A stretch of 14,800 nucleotides of DNA from Caryophanales bacterium UBA2450 (lineage in GTDB: Bacteria > Bacillota_I > Bacilli_A > RFN20 > CAG-826), in the NCBI GenBank assembly GCA_002342545.1, contig DDQE01000037.1, positions 1 to 14,800 on the forward strand. The letters are read 5' to 3'. Numbering within the stretch: the first letter of the stretch is position 1; each line of letters starts with the position of its first letter. The notes below the pieces were generated by a model. That model had not been told where the DNA came from. It worked only from the letters and a program-made list of their open reading frames with translations, and did no database searches. This document shows positions 12,014 through 14,800 of the stretch, one piece after another. A program made the position numbers and the translations under genes.

Positions 12014-13417
12014 ATGAAATCCGTTATTCGTATTTTTAATTTAATTATTATGGCAGTTAGCGGACTCGCTGCTGCTTTATTATTTATAAACTCGACATTA
12101 ACTTTTAATTCTAGAATCTCTTTTGATAATGGGTTCATTAATAATTTCTTTTCTACCGTAGTAGATAAAATTAATCAACCAACTCAAAGTGAGACAGATC
12201 CAGTTTTAAAAGAACCATTTATTAATGAAATTAATGTTACTAAGATACTAGGAACTGATCATGTCAATTTAAAAGTTCAATTCGATTTAAGCTTTGGTGA
12301 AATTAATACTTTAATTGGCAAAGTTGATAAGGAACTTGTTAATCAAGAATTACTTGATAAAAACCTTTCCTCAATTTTTGCCGATTTACATGAAGCGGTA
12401 AATATTTTAACAGAATATACCGCTAGAACTGCCTTGCGTAGTGTTGCAAAAAAAGAAATTTATAAGCAAGTTCGTAAATCTCTTGAAGACACAGGATATC
12501 CATCTACCGCCACCGATATTATGGATGAAGTTGGGATGAACGATAACTACTTCAGAGGATTTGCTAAAACTCTATATGACGCTGCAAATATTCCTGATAA
12601 TCCATCTACCGCTAATGAAGATGATGGATGCTCTGTAAATAAATTTGTGCAAACAATTAAGCTGCAATTAGAAGGTGTCTTAGACGAAGCCGATAAAATT
12701 ACTAACGGTAAAGTTAATAAAGAAGCGATGCTTAATAATCCTGAACTTGATAACGAGCTTAGAAATGGCTTTATAAGTGTTATTACCGCCGCAGATTTAA
12801 TTCAATCAGATGGTGAAACATTTGTAAAAATGGAAAAAGCTGCCTATGTATTCTTAGCTAAAATTTTAAAAGAACAATTATCTGGCACTGTTTCTCCTGA
12901 TGAATTAGAACCTCAAGTCGGTGAATCTAGAGAAGCGTATGCTGAAAGATTGTCAAAGTTATATGCACACAATATGTTGCCTGATGTCTTTTATACAATT
13001 ACTGGCTATTCTTCTTTAGGATTATTTATTGGAGTCATTGTTTTTGCTGCTATTTGGGCAATATTAATTGTTATTACTTTAATTAGGACATTCTCAAGCA
13101 AAAAACCTTGGACTATATTTGGCCCATGGTTTTGGATTGTTGGTAGTTTACAAGTTGTATTAGGCTTAGCCTTGACGATATTCTGCAAATTCTATTTACC
13201 GAGTATGTCATTTATGCAAAGAGCATTAGAAGGAAGCCCAATTAAAAGCATTGCAGTTGCTCCAAGAACATCGATGCTTATTCCTTCAATGATTTTCTTA
13301 GGAATGATTGTTTTCGCAATCGTTTATACAATTATTGCTCACCCAGTGAAGAAAGAATATAAAGATAAAAGAAATGGCAGAGGGCCAAAACCTAAGGAGG
13401 TAATTATTCATGAATAA
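12014..13417 (+). CDS. Four-helix membrane protein with large extracytoplasmic domain, function unknown
   Basis: The 467-residue protein has one N-terminal transmembrane helix at about 7-28. A soluble, mostly helical region of about 300 residues (30-330) follows and should lie outside the membrane. Three C-terminal helices come at about 332-358, 371-394 and 420-442, with a basic cytosolic tail (KKEYKDKRNGRGPKPK). The soluble part has no recognised motif; it is rich in Asp, Glu and Asn and contains one cysteine (C206). The general layout recalls membrane sensors or transport accessory proteins, but no family is claimed. It overlaps the following lipoprotein esterase by eight bases, so the two are likely co-translated and may act together at the cell surface. 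Confidence 0.78.
   Translation: MKSVIRIFNLIIMAVSGLAAALLFINSTLTFNSRISFDNGFINNFFSTVVDKINQPTQSETDPVLKEPFINEINVTKILGTDHVNLKVQFDLSFGEINTLIGKVDKELVNQELLDKNLSSIFADLHEAVNILTEYTARTALRSVAKKEIYKQVRKSLEDTGYPSTATDIMDEVGMNDNYFRGFAKTLYDAANIPDNPSTANEDDGCSVNKFVQTIKLQLEGVLDEADKITNGKVNKEAMLNNPELDNELRNGFISVITAADLIQSDGETFVKMEKAAYVFLAKILKEQLSGTVSPDELEPQVGESREAYAERLSKLYAHNMLPDVFYTITGYSSLGLFIGVIVFAAIWAILIVITLIRTFSSKKPWTIFGPWFWIVGSLQVVLGLALTIFCKFYLPSMSFMQRALEGSPIKSIAVAPRTSMLIPSMIFLGMIVFAIVYTIIAHPVKKEYKDKRNGRGPKPKEVIIHE
13394..13400 (+). promoter_or_regulatory. Strong ribosome binding site of the esterase gene
   Basis: AAGGAGG nine bases before ATG 13410, inside the last codons of the membrane-protein gene. It fixes the start of the lipoprotein and allows initiation independent of upstream translation. 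Confidence 0.85.
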
Positions 13418-14753
13418 AAAACTCCTACTTTCGATTTTATTATTAAGCGGAACTTTAGCTCTTTCTAGCTGCTCGCTATTTAACGATGACGATATCATGG
13501 AGCCGAATATCTTCGATCCTCAATATGATGAACCAGAAGTGGTTCCTCCAGGCACTCCTATTATTGATGGTGTGGCGGAAAAAGATGCTCCTGAAGCTGC
13601 TGGAGAAGGCACGAAAGTATTTAAAAATGTTGGTTACGCTCCTTATGACGAACTAAATGATAGATTTTATATCACTAACACTTATAAGGTTGGTGGTTCA
13701 CATCATATGGGTTATAACATTAATGGCGGAAATGACTATTATGACGCTACTAGCTTTAAAAATAACTACGATTTATATGTTCCATCTAGCAGTAAAACTC
13801 CTAGAAACCAAAAACACACTGTTATTTTATTTATCCATGGTGGAGCTTGGACTATGGGTGTTAAGACCGATGTTAATCCTTATATTCATGATTTTGCTTC
13901 TAAAGGATATATCACCGCGACAATTAAATACACACTTCTTCGAAATGAAATGGATGATCCATCATTATCTATTTTCCGTAATCTAGATGAAATTGATGCT
14001 TGCATCAAATCTATAAAGAATTCTTTGACCTCGCTTGGATTTGACACTTCTAAAACTCAGTTAGTTATCGGTGGAGCTTCTTCGGGTGCGCATTTAGCGA
14101 TGTTATATGCTTATTCTCGAGGTAAAGAATCCGCAATCCCTATTAAATTTGTTGTCGATGGAGTTGGACCTGTAGATATTAAACCTGGAGCATGGAAAAA
14201 ATTTAATAATGACTCCGGAGAAGTTCTTGATGCGGGACTAGATAAAAATGCGATTGCTGTTCAAGAAAGCGCTAATAATTTATCTCCTTTAAAAATTAGC
14301 GATGGTGGAGAAGACACTAAATATTGGGATAATTATGAAACCTTTAGAATCGCTAATGGAATGTGTGGAATGCCTTACTCTCTAGCTGAGGTAGAAGAAG
14401 CAAAGACTAATCCAAGCGCTGCTTCTTATCTTGATATTACTGCAGAAGGACATGGTGAAGATCAATTATCAGTTACCTACTGGATTAATAAAGCAGATGA
14501 GGCATCTAAATTCCCAATTATTTGTGCATATGCTGGATTAGATTTTGTGGTCGGAATTAATCAATTTGCAACATTACAAAAAGCTTTAGATGCCGCTAAC
14601 ATCACTTATTATTCCAAACCAGATGATAATGTTAATGGTTATATCTATTTCCGTAATAGTAAACACGAAGAAATAACTAAAGAAAAAGATAGTGAAAACT
14701 ATGAACGATTAATTTATGCGGTAGATTCGTGGTGCCATGCTGAAACAATATAA
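13410..14753 (+). CDS. Lipoprotein alpha/beta-hydrolase (esterase/carbohydrate-esterase-like)
   Basis: The protein has 447 residues and is probably anchored outside the cell. A signal peptide (MNKKLLLSILLLSGTLALSS) ends in the lipobox LSSC with lipidated Cys21. An acidic low-complexity spacer follows (about 24-68). The hydrolase domain shows the HGGAW oxyanion motif of the hormone-sensitive-lipase/BD-FAE group (H143, G144, G145) and the nucleophile elbow GASSG with Ser224. Asp378 (YAGLDFVVG) is the likely acid. The catalytic His is less clear; H419 (NSKHEE) or H443 (WCHAE) are candidates. Such enzymes often deacetylate or deferuloylate plant or mucin glycans, but the substrate is unknown here. 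It lies in an operon with the preceding membrane protein and ends at a strong terminator. Confidence 0.87.
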   Translation: MNKKLLLSILLLSGTLALSSCSLFNDDDIMEPNIFDPQYDEPEVVPPGTPIIDGVAEKDAPEAAGEGTKVFKNVGYAPYDELNDRFYITNTYKVGGSHHMGYNINGGNDYYDATSFKNNYDLYVPSSSKTPRNQKHTVILFIHGGAWTMGVKTDVNPYIHDFASKGYITATIKYTLLRNEMDDPSLSIFRNLDEIDACIKSIKNSLTSLGFDTSKTQLVIGGASSGAHLAMLYAYSRGKESAIPIKFVVDGVGPVDIKPGAWKKFNNDSGEVLDAGLDKNAIAVQESANNLSPLKISDGGEDTKYWDNYETFRIANGMCGMPYSLAEVEEAKTNPSAASYLDITAEGHGEDQLSVTYWINKADEASKFPIICAYAGLDFVVGINQFATLQKALDAANITYYSKPDDNVNGYIYFRNSKHEEITKEKDSENYERLIYAVDSWCHAETI

Positions 14754-14756
14754 AAT

Positions 14757-14783
14757 AAAACAGTTCACTAAGAACTGTTTTTT
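14757..14783 (+). terminator. Intrinsic terminator of the esterase operon
   Basis: AAAACAGTTC and GAACTGTTTT form a perfect 10-bp stem with a 5-base loop, ending in six T. The A-run on the left arm means it may also act on transcripts arriving from the opposite strand. Confidence 0.92.
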
Positions 14784-14800
14784 CAAGCTGATTGGAGCAG

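Noticed and set aside
1..14800. CRISPR arrays, insertion sequences, rRNA genes
   Set aside because: No regularly spaced repeats, transposase-like proteins or rRNA sequence were seen on either strand.

Overview
The window is AT-rich DNA with short intergenic gaps and the standard genetic code: Trp is TGG throughout and no gene has an internal TGA. A CIRCE-controlled clpB lacking its N-terminal domain, a bifunctional AdhE, a CCA-encoding tRNA and a mixture of Shine-Dalgarno and apparently leaderless starts suggest a low-GC, fermentative Firmicutes/Mollicutes-related bacterium (Bacilli or Erysipelotrichia-like, possibly from the gut). This placement is an inference from gene content; no ribosomal RNA is present to test it.

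Left part (1-1885), accessory-looking. A short broken or truncated coding remnant and two palindromes are followed by a complete AbiEi/AbiEii type IV toxin-antitoxin (abortive infection) pair with its own promoter. The pair faces the 3' end of a tRNA-Ser(GCU) gene on the minus strand, a classic position for integrated cargo, although no flanking repeat is visible in the window.

Central part (1886-8925), metabolism and housekeeping. The most unusual gene is a 921-residue AdhE (acetaldehyde-CoA/alcohol dehydrogenase) with an excisionase/MerR-like helix-turn-helix domain fused in frame at its N-terminus, and a palindrome in its own promoter. Next come an MTA/SAH-deaminase-type amidohydrolase, a convergent Rossmann methyltransferase-like gene, a zinc-ribbon membrane-anchored protein and a convergent RdgB/HAM1 house-cleaning pyrophosphatase. 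Both convergent pairs overlap tail to tail, and the transcription terminators appear to lie inside the coding sequence of the opposing gene.

Right part (8926-14800). A promoter carrying two CIRCE boxes drives a short ClpB disaggregase. An acyl-ACP thioesterase and a two-gene operon follow: a four-helix membrane protein of unknown function, and a secreted lipoprotein alpha/beta-hydrolase (esterase family) ending at a strong terminator.

Across the window, genes use two start modes. clpB, adhE, abiEii and the lipoprotein esterase have clear Shine-Dalgarno sites. The deaminase, thioesterase, zinc-ribbon gene, rdgB and perhaps two others have a -10 box only 7-10 bases before the ATG and no Shine-Dalgarno, as expected for leaderless mRNAs.
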